Below, in pieces: positions 1 to 7,493 of a stretch of 64,000 bases of DNA (the stretch's first letter is position 1; every line of letters starts with the position of its first letter). The stretch is from Allgaiera indica. GTDB taxonomy: Bacteria > Pseudomonadota > Alphaproteobacteria > Rhodobacterales > Rhodobacteraceae. Made by a program: the position numbers and the translations under genes. The stretch lies in NCBI RefSeq assembly GCF_900106675.1, contig NZ_FNOB01000006.1:124001-188000 (forward strand). Direction: 5' to 3'. The notes beneath the pieces were generated by a model, which was given only the letters and a program-made list of their open reading frames with translations, was not told the origin of the DNA and made no database searches.

Positions 1-128
1 TGGGCTATGCGGACTATGTCGCCCACGGCGGCGAGGCCGGCGCGAAGGAGGCGGGCAAGTTCCGTGTCGAGGGCAAGGGTTACGAGGTGAAGGACGGGGA
101 CGTGCTACATTTCCTGTTCAACGCCTGA
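1..128 (+). CDS. ychF: Redox-regulated ATPase YchF, C-terminal end (partial)
   Basis: Only the last 41 complete codons are present; the gene enters from the left edge in the frame whose codons begin at position 3 and stops with TGA at 126-128. The visible tail contains [11 protein letters not shown] and ends [12 protein letters not shown], the typical end of the TGS domain of YchF, a ribosome-associated Obg-like P-loop ATPase of the cytosol. The nucleotide-binding domain lies outside the window, so the call rests on the C-terminus alone, but that end is highly conserved. Confidence 0.85.
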   Translation, partial: GYADYVAHGGEAGAKEAGKFRVEGKGYEVKDGDVLHFLFNA

Positions 129-181
129 ACCGGTGAATTCCCCCCTTGCCCCCTCTGGTCAGTGCCATTAAACGGGTCGGC

Positions 182-271
182 GGAGACGTGGCCGAGTGGT
201 CGAAGGCACACCCCTGCTAAGGGTGCAGGCGGGAAACCGTCTCGAGGGTTCGAATCCCTTCGTCTCCGCCA
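182..271 (+). tRNA. tRNA-Ser (anticodon GCU)
   Basis: The acceptor arm GGAGACG (182-188) pairs with CGTCTCC (261-267), followed by discriminator G and an encoded CCA (269-271). The anticodon stem CACCC (209-213) pairs with GGGTG (221-225) around the loop CTGCTAA, giving anticodon GCT at 216-218. A long variable arm (class II tRNA) and the T-loop GGTTCGAATCC complete the fold. It reads AGC and AGU codons. tRNA-Ser genes are common integration sites, but no integrase or duplicated tRNA end lies beside this one. Confidence 0.97.
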
Positions 272-590
272 CTTGCCCTTGCGAAAGAGTTCTCCCGATC
301 CGGCTGCGGCCGGATTTTTCCGTTATATTCAAAGGTTATGCGGGGTGGGCTGTTCACCGTCCTACGCGCTCGGATGCCCGGAGGCGTGCTCTCGGGGCCG
401 AAATTCTCCGGACCTGTTGCCTGCGCAATTTTGGTGAATTTCCGTAAGATATTGATAATAAGAAGATAATTGCGCCTTACGAATTGATCGTTTCGCAGTT
501 CCATTTCCAGTGCAGGCGGCCCTGAAATCCAAACCCATTTCATGGATGTGCGCAGCGGGGGGGGGGGGAGGCGAGTTCACAGCAATGTTC
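272..590. other. Spacer between tRNA-Ser and the CRISPR array; AT-rich patch and poly-G run
   Basis: No convincing gene is seen; the short open frames are out-of-frame shadows crossing the tRNA. An AT-rich patch lies at about 430-500, and a run of 12 G lies at 557-568, about 20 nt before the first repeat. The stretch would be the leader if spacers are added at this end. I see no strong promoter here, and the repeats carry promoters of their own. Confidence 0.6.
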
Positions 591-2344
591 GTCCGGGCTT
601 GGCCACGCCGCTTCTTCTGCTAGGATGTTGGGCCACAGAACCCGCACCGGTTTGTAGTCCGGGCTTGGCCACGCCGCTTCTTCTGCTAGGATGGACATAA
701 AGCACCGGTCGCTTGTTGTCTTCGTCCGGGCTTGGCCACGCCGCTTCTTCTGCTAGGATGACGGCAGGGAGTGCCATCGTAGACGCCCTGTCCGGGCTTG
801 GCCACGCCGCTTCTTCTGCTAGGATCGCCACTTCCGGCGATGGCGCCATGGATCTGTCCGGGCTTGGCCACGCCGCTTCTTCTGCTAGGATAGGGAGGTA
901 TCACCACAGCCGCTGAGGTCAGTCCGGGCTTGGCCACGCCGCTTCTTCTGCTAGGATGCTTGGGGTGGTTGGCCGCTCAGCCTGGCTGTCCGGGCTTGGC
1001 CACGCCGCTTCTTCTGCTAGGATGGCCGTGCAGGTCGCGACTTCGGGCACCATGTCCGGGCTTGGCCACGCCGCTTCTTCTGCTAGGATCGGTGTCGGCC
1101 GCGCGCTCGCCCGGGTCGAGTCCGGGCTTGGCCACGCCGCTTCTTCTGCTAGGATCATGCGCTCAAAGACGCGGCAGCTGCCGTCGTCCGGGCTTGGCCA
1201 CGCCGCTTCTTCTGCTAGGATAGAATAGCCGATGGCTACCACGATCACGCCGTCCGGGCTTGGCCACGCCGCTTCTTCTGCTAGGATTGGCACGACCGGC
1301 GGCGCTTATAGCGGTACGTCCGGGCTTGGCCACGCCGCTTCTTCTGCTAGGATAAACAGTTTGCGAAGGCGATTTCGCAGCTTGTCCGGGCTTGGCCACG
1401 CCGCTTCTTCTGCTAGGATTTCGCGCTTCTGCGATTGGGCCAGCGTGACGTCCGGGCTTGGCCACGCCGCTTCTTCTGCTAGGATGCAGGGTATCGACTG
1501 GGGTAGTTTGCGCCCGTCCGGGCTTGGCCACGCCGCTTCTTCTGCTAGGATCGGATACTGTATCAATGGCGAGTATATGCTGTCCGGGCTTGGCCACGCC
1601 GCTTCTTCTGCTAGGATGATGTTTGAGGCGCGTCGCTGCAAGTGACGGTCCGGGCTTGGCCACGCCGCTTCTTCTGCTAGGATCCTGAAAAACTGGACAC
1701 CGCCGGCCATTCCCGTCCGGGCTTGGCCACGCCGCTTCTTCTGCTAGGATGATCGCCAAGCGCATCGGCAAGGAAAGCTAGTCCGGGCTTGGCCACGCCG
1801 CTTCTTCTGCTAGGATTCGGGGCGCGGCCACCGCGTCGGGATTTATGTCCGGGCTTGGCCACGCCGCTTCTTCTGCTAGGATCGATATTGACGAAGCCCT
1901 CGCGCCCTATGGGTCCGGGCTTGGCCACGCCGCTTCTTCTGCTAGGATCCCCGTGACCCGGCTGATGACGACGAAACAGTCCGGGCTTGGCCACGCCGCT
2001 TCTTCTGCTAGGATAGACCATTCACGACATCCACTCCTCAACCAGTCCGGGCTTGGCCACGCCGCTTCTTCTGCTAGGATATCACTGAACATGTCCCTGA
2101 TGCTGATCGAGTCCGGGCTTGGCCACGCCGCTTCTTCTGCTAGGATTGACCAGATAGTCGACCGACCGGATGGTCAGTCCGGGCTTGGCCACGCCGCTTC
2201 TTCTGCTAGGATGATCATGATCGACATGATCCCGAAGGTCTAGTCCGGGCTTGGCCACGCCGCTTCTTCTGCTAGGATACAGGCGTCCCGTTTGAGCGCT
2301 CCATCCTAGTCCGGGCTTGGCCACGCCGCTTCTTCTGCTAGGAT
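591..2344 (+). CRISPR. Type II-C CRISPR array: 27 repeats of 36 bp, 26 spacers
   Basis: The repeat runs from GTCCGGGCTTGG to TTCTGCTAGGAT (36 bp), first at 591-626 and last at 2309-2344. Spacers are 30 bp, except spacers 2 (693-723) and 17 (1684-1714), which are 31 bp. All repeats appear identical, with no degenerate terminal copy. The plus strand is the crRNA strand, because the anti-repeat of the tracrRNA at 7022 is complementary to the plus-strand repeat and because a terminator for plus-strand transcripts lies at 2348-2383. The array is convergent with cas2. Open frames read through the array are artefacts of the 66-bp period. Confidence 0.99.
599..626 (+). promoter_or_regulatory. Repeat-embedded promoter (first of 27 copies)
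   Basis: Within the repeat, TTGGCC (repeat bases 9-14) is followed after 16 bp by TAGGAT (31-36), which is preceded by TGC, giving an extended -10 TGCTAGGAT. Neisseria type II-C repeats end in the comparable TGCTACAAT, from which each crRNA starts inside the spacer. By analogy every repeat here would start transcription about 6-7 nt into the next spacer. The same sequence recurs every 66-67 bp through the array. This is read from sequence; no transcript data are available. Confidence 0.6.
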
Positions 2345-2347
2345 CTA

Positions 2348-2383
2348 CCCCGCGCAACCTCTTGTTGCGCGGGGCTTTTTCTT
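2348..2383 (+). terminator. Intrinsic terminator of the CRISPR array
   Basis: A perfect 11-bp stem CCCCGCGCAAC / GTTGCGCGGGG (2348-2358 with 2364-2374) has the 5-nt loop CTCTT and is followed by CTTTTTCTT on the plus strand. It starts 4 nt after the last repeat. On the minus strand the stem is followed by TAGATCC, so it should mainly stop array transcripts rather than the converging cas transcript. Confidence 0.88.
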
Positions 2384-2416
2384 GGCTGAGCCGCAGAAAA
2401 AACGCTCCTTGCCTGC

Positions 2417-2725
2417 TCAAAACAGCACGAGTTGAGCCGGTTTTTCTGCAGGGGCCTTCGATCTACGCTTGCCGTGGAAAACCTGACTGAGGGCATATTG
2501 CTTGTCCGTGAAGAACAGCACCTGCACATGGCCGGGGTCCGGGACGACGTCGCCAACATGTCTTGCATAGCTCTCGGCCTTTTCCTTGCTCCACGCGTGC
2601 CGAAGATAGACCGAAAACTGAACCATTTCAAAGCCAAGGTCCAACAGATCGTTGCGAAACCGCGTGGCCCGCTTGCGTTCGGCGCTGGTCAGCACCGGCA
2701 GATCGAAAAGCACCCATACCCACAT
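2417..2725 (-). CDS. cas2: CRISPR-associated endoribonuclease Cas2
   Basis: This is a protein of 102 residues beginning MWVWVLFDLPV, the ferredoxin-like first strand of type II-C Cas2 proteins, with LGFEMVQFSVYLRH following. Cas2 dimers bridge two Cas1 dimers in the spacer integration complex. I chose the start at 2725 because AGGA lies 9 nt upstream and the product then starts as the family does. An upstream ATG at 2767 would overlap the end of cas1 by 8 nt and add 14 residues. It is the last gene of the cas9-cas1-cas2 operon and ends about 35 nt from the array terminator. Confidence 0.93.
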   Translation of the reverse strand: MWVWVLFDLPVLTSAERKRATRFRNDLLDLGFEMVQFSVYLRHAWSKEKAESYARHVGDVVPDPGHVQVLFFTDKQYALSQVFHGKRRSKAPAEKPAQLVLF

Positions 2726-2759
2726 GATTCTGTATCCTGAAAGCTGTTTGAAGCCATTT

Positions 2760-3674
2760 TCATTCATCGTCGTGGACTTCAGAGGCGATGGGGATTGGCC
2801 GGTCCGGGAAGATGAGGCGCAGTTTGCCGTTTTCACACGACTGGGCGAGACTTTGCGCAAGGCGCACAAGAACCTGAGAAAGCGGGCTTGCGCCTTGTGA
2901 CGTCGGGAAATCGGCCGCAAGGCTGGCCACCAGTGCACCGCGCGCCTCGGCGACCTCGGTGATGCCCTCCGCGCAAAGGCGACGGACGATCAGGTCGACG
3001 GTGGGGCGGAAAGGCTCCATCAGATCATCGGCCAGCGCCAGCGCATCGCCGCCTGAGCGATGATGGACGGACAAGGACGGATGCAGCCCCGCGGCCACGA
3101 TCGCGCGGCCAGTCGCTGCTCTCAGAACGGCATAGCCATAGTTCAGCAGGGCATTCGCGCCCGAGGTGTCGCGGTCACGCCGAAATGCCTTGTCCATCAT
3201 CAAAGGCCAATAGGCCTGCGCAGCTTGGGCCTCGCGATTGTCAGGGTCGCCGGAGCGCACGGCTGTTGCCAGTCGTCGCAATCGCTCGGAGGGCTCGTTC
3301 ACGCGCTCGAGCGCCTCCGCCTGTGCGGTGATCTTGTGGCGGACCAGAGTGGCCCAGGCCTGCTTGCGAAACGGCAATGACGCATCAGCCTGTGCCCTGA
3401 TCCGATGCGCCTGCTGGAAATGCCCGTTGAGCGGCAACATTACCGCCACCGGGGTGAAGTCCTGGCCCAGCACCATGACTGGCACCTGCCGTGCCGCAAG
3501 TTCGGCAAGCGCTGTGTTCGACCAGACCATTCCGGGACTGGCCACCAGCACCGCCTCCACATCATCAAACGCGATGCGCCCGGCCTCGCCGTCGCTTGTA
3601 TCTACCGCCAGGAACCCGCGGCGCTTGTGCACCGAAAGCCCGGGCTTCGTCAGTTCCAGTATCCGTCCAACCAT
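2760..3674 (-). CDS. cas1: CRISPR-associated endonuclease Cas1
   Basis: This is a Cas1 integrase of 304 residues that, with Cas2, inserts new spacers. Expected metal-binding residues are visible: Glu148 (in REAQAA), the His pair at 204-205 in LHPSLSVHH, and Asp216/217 in DDLMEPFRP. The length is normal for type II. A strong Shine-Dalgarno GGAGG lies 5 nt before the ATG. The gene begins 56 nt after cas9 and precedes cas2, the standard type II-C order without cas4 or csn2. Nothing suggests damage, so the adaptation machinery looks functional. Confidence 0.97.
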   Translation of the reverse strand: MVGRILELTKPGLSVHKRRGFLAVDTSDGEAGRIAFDDVEAVLVASPGMVWSNTALAELAARQVPVMVLGQDFTPVAVMLPLNGHFQQAHRIRAQADASLPFRKQAWATLVRHKITAQAEALERVNEPSERLRRLATAVRSGDPDNREAQAAQAYWPLMMDKAFRRDRDTSGANALLNYGYAVLRAATGRAIVAAGLHPSLSVHHRSGGDALALADDLMEPFRPTVDLIVRRLCAEGITEVAEARGALVASLAADFPTSQGASPLSQVLVRLAQSLAQSCENGKLRLIFPDRPIPIASEVHDDE

Positions 3675-3730
3675 GAGAGCCTCCTTTAGGGAATGCGCCC
3701 GAGCGGTTGGCCTGCCTGTTAGCCCATTTT

Positions 3731-6700
3731 CTAAACTGTCCCATGCGGGATCGTGTGAACCCGCCCCAATTCGTCGATCCGCACGCGCCGGGCGCGGCGG
3801 AGCTTCAGTTTGCTGATCGTGGCAAGATCCCAGCGGAAGGGATCGTTTGGCTCGTTGTGCCGTTCGTCAAACTTGCCTGCGTCGTTTATGCCGACGAGCC
3901 GCATTCTGTTGGCGCTCGGTTCCAAGCGTACGATCCTCTTGATCTGGTTGCTTCCTTCCACGACACACTTGTTTCTGTCGTCCCAATCGAACACTTGAAT
4001 GGTGTCATTCTTGTGGACGCGCATGATGAAACGTGCGCTGGGGTGCGCGACGTTCCAGGGCTCGGCCCCACCCGAGTTTGCCGCCCAGATGTCTGTGGCG
4101 TGCTGAAACCATGTGCCGTCAGGCGCTTCTAGGATGTCGAGCCAGGAGATTTCACCGGGCACCAGCCATTTGTAGGGCTTGCCATCACGGTCATGAACGG
4201 GGCGAACGCCAGCTTCGGGCTTCAGGATACGCAGTTTGCGGTGGCCGGTTTCCTGAACCCATTTCGCCAGCGCCTCGGGCAGGCGCTTCTTGCGCTCTGC
4301 CTCCGGCAAGGATTTGTCGCGGGCTAAACTGGTGGCATCCTGCAGACTGAGGCGCATCTTGACGTCGCGCACCTGTCCGATTTCCTTTTCGGTCAAGCCG
4401 GTTATGGGTTTGCGCACAACGACATTGCCGATGGTGCGCTCGGCCTGGTTCTCTGGCACATCCCGCACAAGACCAAAGACTGTATCCTCATGCAGCCTGC
4501 CGCTGGTCTGCGATGGATCGGTTGGGTCGATGCTGCCGTGTTGCGCACGATGGCTGACGTTGACCTTTTCGACGGCAGCCAGCACGGCGTCGCGGAAACC
4601 TTCGAAGGGTTCTGGCGGCGCGGGTAACACGCGGTCCAGCCGCTCCACCCCCAGGTTCCGCGCATGGGTCTGCAACACCTGCACCATCCGCCGGTCGATC
4701 ACGCCCACCACGGCGGCGTCGATCGCATGGTGGCGGTGATCGTCGCGTGACTTACGGTTGTGATCGCCCAGGTTCAGACCCCAGCGGTGCCGCAACATCG
4801 CGGTCATGCGACCGGGCAGGACCCAGACATGGCTGCGTCGCTTGCCCTCGGCATCGGTTTTCGGGAACAGCGCCTCGGTATAGGCGCGGACAACTCGGGC
4901 CAGATAGCCGGTGGCGTTCAACTGGCGATCCTCGAAACCGCGCGTCTCTTCCCATTTTTCCATGGCACCGGGCAGAAACCGCCAGGCCTTGTTGGCGGGC
5001 AGGTGTTTCGTGCGCCCGATGATGGCAGCCAGATCGAAGAAGTCTGGCTGCCGGTCGGCCGCTGCAGCCGGCGACAGCTTGCCCTTGCGGCGGTTGGCAT
5101 CGCGGAAACACAGGCTCTTGTTGGCTGGACTGTCGTCGAAGGTTTGCTCGAAGGGCAGGATATGATCGATCTCGATCTCGTCGGAATGCAGCTGATGCAG
5201 CGCGATGGGGCGACCGGTGTAGGGACAGAGCCGATCTGCCGGGCCTCTGCCAATCTCCTCCCATAGGCGCATCCTCAAGAACCGGTCGCCGATCCGCGCG
5301 CCTTCCACCAGCAGCCCCGCTTTCTGAAGCTCGGCACGCCAGCGATCATTGCGTTTTTCGTTGTCGCGGATGGTTTTCTCGATCTTGTTCAGTTCCTCGG
5401 CTGACTTGGCCATGTCTCGCGTGGCCTCGATGACGACCTGCGCAGGCTTACCGTATTCTGCGATCAGCGCATTCATCACGCGCCGGAACTGGCCCAAGGC
5501 GATGTGCACGGTCGGGTTGGTGATCCGGCCATAGCGCAGCAGGTCCGTGTCTTTCGGATCGCTGGTTCCGTTGCCGATCATGCGCTGTAGAACGGGCAGC
5601 CGGTTGTAGGGCGGCAGGGTATCGACGCCTTCTTCGGCCTGAAAATCGGAGTGGTCCAGCCCCGCCCCGCCAAGCAAAGGCGCGCGCCGGACGGCTTCGT
5701 CATAGGGAATGACGTCGCAGCGCAGTTTTTCGACAATCGCCTGCGTCGCTGTCTTGCAGAAACGCAGGTGACCGTCCGGCAGTGGGATCTTCTCGACCCT
5801 TTCCGCCACCTCGCGAGAAAGCCCGAGCCTTTCCATAAGCCAGCAGATGAGCTCTTCCGGGTCTGCGACCTCCGATATCTGCCACAGGATTTCCTCTTGC
5901 GTGGCGCTGTCGAGGGTCGGCCAGAGCGTCGCCAGCGGTCCGGGTTTCTTCGTATCGCCCAGCAGTCGTGCCGCCACGTCATTCCGTGCAAGCTCCTTCA
6001 GGCCGCCCTTTTCGAGGTTGAACTCGGCCTGTGACGGCAGCTTCAGGGTCTTTTTCAGGCCCGACCATGACAGTTTTGTTCCAGCCATCAACGTACGCGC
6101 GACAAGATCCCGCGCGGTGATGTCCAGTGGCTGTTCGCCTTGATCGTCGACGATGCGCAAATGGTTGAGCTGTGACAGGATCAGAAACTCCTGTGCGGCC
6201 GGGTGCCAGCGCGGCAGCCGGTCCTGATCGGGGAAGAATGTGCATTTCCCCGGACGGACGGGGCGCAGGGGGCGCTGAAAGAAGATGGTGTCGCGCAGCC
6301 GCTCGTGCATCGCTTCGGTCAGGGACGGGTGGAAGCCCGCTTGGATGGCCCAGATGTGATCGAACTCGGCCTCCAGAAGAGCGCGTGTCGGGTAGAATTC
6401 GTAGGACAGCTTTGCGCCGTCGCCTGCCGGGCGTATGCGCGTTCCTTCACCTCGGACGAGGCGCGCGTGCAGAAAGGCGCCGTATGTCGGGTGCCCGTCT
6501 GCCCTCAGTCGCTCTAGAAGGGCGGCCGAGGCGATCGCGATCTTGCCCTTTTCATCCGCATCCTTGTCGGCGCGGCGGTTGCTCTTGAAACCGCGATGTT
6601 TCGACATGTGCCAGAGTGCCCGGCCAAGTTGTTCCAGAGCCACCTGTTCGCGCGCGGCCCGAGCCCGTGCTTCGATGGGATTTGCGGCAAAGACCGCGCT

Positions 6701-6970
6701 GCGGGCATCTGCATCTGATGGCAGCAGGCCAAACCCGATCAGGTCATCGAGCAGCCGCTTCCTTCGTCCCAGGCTTCGATCCTGCCTCCGCCTTGCGCCG
6801 CGCGGCATTCTGCGGCCAGCGGCATTCGACTCCTTCGACTGTGGATCCCGACCGTTTGGGAAGATCCTCACCCCTGTCCTTTCAATGGAAGCGGGCCGCG
6901 TGTCATTGGTCAAGCGATAGACGGCCCAGCCAAGGGAGTTGGTTCCGAGGTCGAAAGCGAAACGATACAT
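3731..6970 (-). CDS. cas9: Type II-C Cas9 endonuclease
   Basis: This is an RNA-guided double-strand DNA nuclease of 1079 residues, the usual compact II-C size. RuvC-I is at the N-terminus with catalytic Asp7 in FDLGTNSLGW. The arginine-rich bridge helix covers about 52-75. RuvC-II has Glu515 in VVIEATRD. The HNH domain has IDHILP with His603 and Asn617/Asn626. RuvC-III has HHAID with His748 and Asp751. All catalytic residues are present. GGAGG lies 4 nt before the ATG. The tracrRNA gene begins about 50 bp upstream and points away, so the cas promoter must lie in or beyond it. The system needs a PAM on the 3' side of the protospacer, which cannot be read from this window. Confidence 0.98.
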   Translation of the reverse strand: MYRFAFDLGTNSLGWAVYRLTNDTRPASIERTGVRIFPNGRDPQSKESNAAGRRMPRGARRRQDRSLGRRKRLLDDLIGFGLLPSDADARSAVFAANPIEARARAAREQVALEQLGRALWHMSKHRGFKSNRRADKDADEKGKIAIASAALLERLRADGHPTYGAFLHARLVRGEGTRIRPAGDGAKLSYEFYPTRALLEAEFDHIWAIQAGFHPSLTEAMHERLRDTIFFQRPLRPVRPGKCTFFPDQDRLPRWHPAAQEFLILSQLNHLRIVDDQGEQPLDITARDLVARTLMAGTKLSWSGLKKTLKLPSQAEFNLEKGGLKELARNDVAARLLGDTKKPGPLATLWPTLDSATQEEILWQISEVADPEELICWLMERLGLSREVAERVEKIPLPDGHLRFCKTATQAIVEKLRCDVIPYDEAVRRAPLLGGAGLDHSDFQAEEGVDTLPPYNRLPVLQRMIGNGTSDPKDTDLLRYGRITNPTVHIALGQFRRVMNALIAEYGKPAQVVIEATRDMAKSAEELNKIEKTIRDNEKRNDRWRAELQKAGLLVEGARIGDRFLRMRLWEEIGRGPADRLCPYTGRPIALHQLHSDEIEIDHILPFEQTFDDSPANKSLCFRDANRRKGKLSPAAAADRQPDFFDLAAIIGRTKHLPANKAWRFLPGAMEKWEETRGFEDRQLNATGYLARVVRAYTEALFPKTDAEGKRRSHVWVLPGRMTAMLRHRWGLNLGDHNRKSRDDHRHHAIDAAVVGVIDRRMVQVLQTHARNLGVERLDRVLPAPPEPFEGFRDAVLAAVEKVNVSHRAQHGSIDPTDPSQTSGRLHEDTVFGLVRDVPENQAERTIGNVVVRKPITGLTEKEIGQVRDVKMRLSLQDATSLARDKSLPEAERKKRLPEALAKWVQETGHRKLRILKPEAGVRPVHDRDGKPYKWLVPGEISWLDILEAPDGTWFQHATDIWAANSGGAEPWNVAHPSARFIMRVHKNDTIQVFDWDDRNKCVVEGSNQIKRIVRLEPSANRMRLVGINDAGKFDERHNEPNDPFRWDLATISKLKLRRARRVRIDELGRVHTIPHGTV

Positions 6971-6986
6971 AGGCCCTCCGAAATGC

Positions 6987-7016
6987 TTGCCAAGCCAGCA
7001 TATTCCGGGATACCCT
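6987..7016 (+). promoter_or_regulatory. Candidate tracrRNA promoter
   Basis: TTGCCA (6987-6992) and TACCCT (7011-7016), 18 bp apart, would start a transcript at about 7022, just at the 5' edge of the anti-repeat. The -10 hexamer is weak (three of six consensus bases). The position fits the expected RNA end better than the sequence fits a promoter. Confidence 0.4.
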
Positions 7017-7021
7017 AAAAT

Positions 7022-7105
7022 TCCTAGCAGAAGAAGCGGCGTGGTCTTTCCCGCGATAAGGTTAAAACCACACCATTGGGGCAGGCTGCGGCCTGCCCCA
7101 TCTGT
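7022..7105 (+). ncRNA. tracrRNA
   Basis: The stretch CCTAGCAGAAGAAGCGGCG and beyond (7023-7054) is complementary to the CRISPR repeat almost throughout. The upper duplex covers repeat bases 11-35, then comes a CTT/TTT internal loop, then a lower stem formed by CCCG against CGGG. The next bases, GATAAGG, match the start of the tracrRNA tail seen in other II-C systems, and GGTTAAAACC can form a small nexus hairpin. A perfect 9-bp stem GGGGCAGGC / GCCTGCCCC (7078-7099) with a TGCG loop, then ATCTGTTT, ends it. The predicted length of about 85 nt is normal for type II-C. Confidence 0.9.
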
Positions 7106-7106
7106 T

Positions 7107-7493
7107 TCAGACCGATTGCCTGGATGTCTGCGCTTTCCAATCCAGCGGAAACGGCTCCATCAAATTCGCCAGCGTCACGTCCGGCCCCTGTGTTCCGTCC
7201 ACGATTGCCTCGACTATGTCCGGTGCCAGCAGCGTCAGACGTAGGACGCGCGTCATGTAGGACGGCGCGATCCCCTCGCGTTCAGTCAGTTCGGCGATGG
7301 TGGCAAACTCCCCGGAATCCACCATGCGCTTCCACCGGTATGCGCGTGCAAGCGCCTTGACCAGCGTATTGTCGTTCCGGCGCGACTGCGCGACTCCCTC
7401 CGGCAGTTGCATTTCCTTGCGGCCGCCGCGCTTCACGACACCGAATGGGACGTGGAGCGTCACCGTCTCGGGGATCGGCGCCCCGCGGGTCAT
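7107..7493 (-). CDS. HTH-like accessory protein of the recombinase cassette
   Basis: This protein of 128 residues has a central stretch TIAELTEREGIAPSYMTRVL that looks like a helix-turn-helix, followed by LTLLAPDIVEAIVDG, a pattern shared with ParB-like HTH segments. A paralogue at 36547 has the same layout. Its ATG overlaps the recombinase stop codon by 4 nt, so it is translated as the last gene of a four-gene chain. A role as repressor or recombination accessory factor is inferred from position and the HTH, not shown. Confidence 0.75.
   Translation of the reverse strand: MTRGAPIPETVTLHVPFGVVKRGGRKEMQLPEGVAQSRRNDNTLVKALARAYRWKRMVDSGEFATIAELTEREGIAPSYMTRVLRLTLLAPDIVEAIVDGTQGPDVTLANLMEPFPLDWKAQTSRQSV

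Noticed and set aside
182-271. tRNA-Ser as attachment site for prophage A
   Set aside because: The prophage starts near 7.1 kb, beyond the CRISPR locus, uses a serine rather than tyrosine recombinase, and no duplicate of the tRNA 3' end was seen.
1951-1967. Spacer 21 bases 3-19 (17 nt) match the prophage B sequence at 44038-44054
   Set aside because: The remaining 11 bases, which are the PAM-proximal seed side in type II systems, do not match, so this would not be a working target. In GC-rich DNA such a partial match can arise by chance.
577-2420. Many open frames on both strands through the CRISPR array with repeating peptides
   Set aside because: They only reflect the 36-bp repeat read in open frames with a 66-bp period; no start signals or family similarity.
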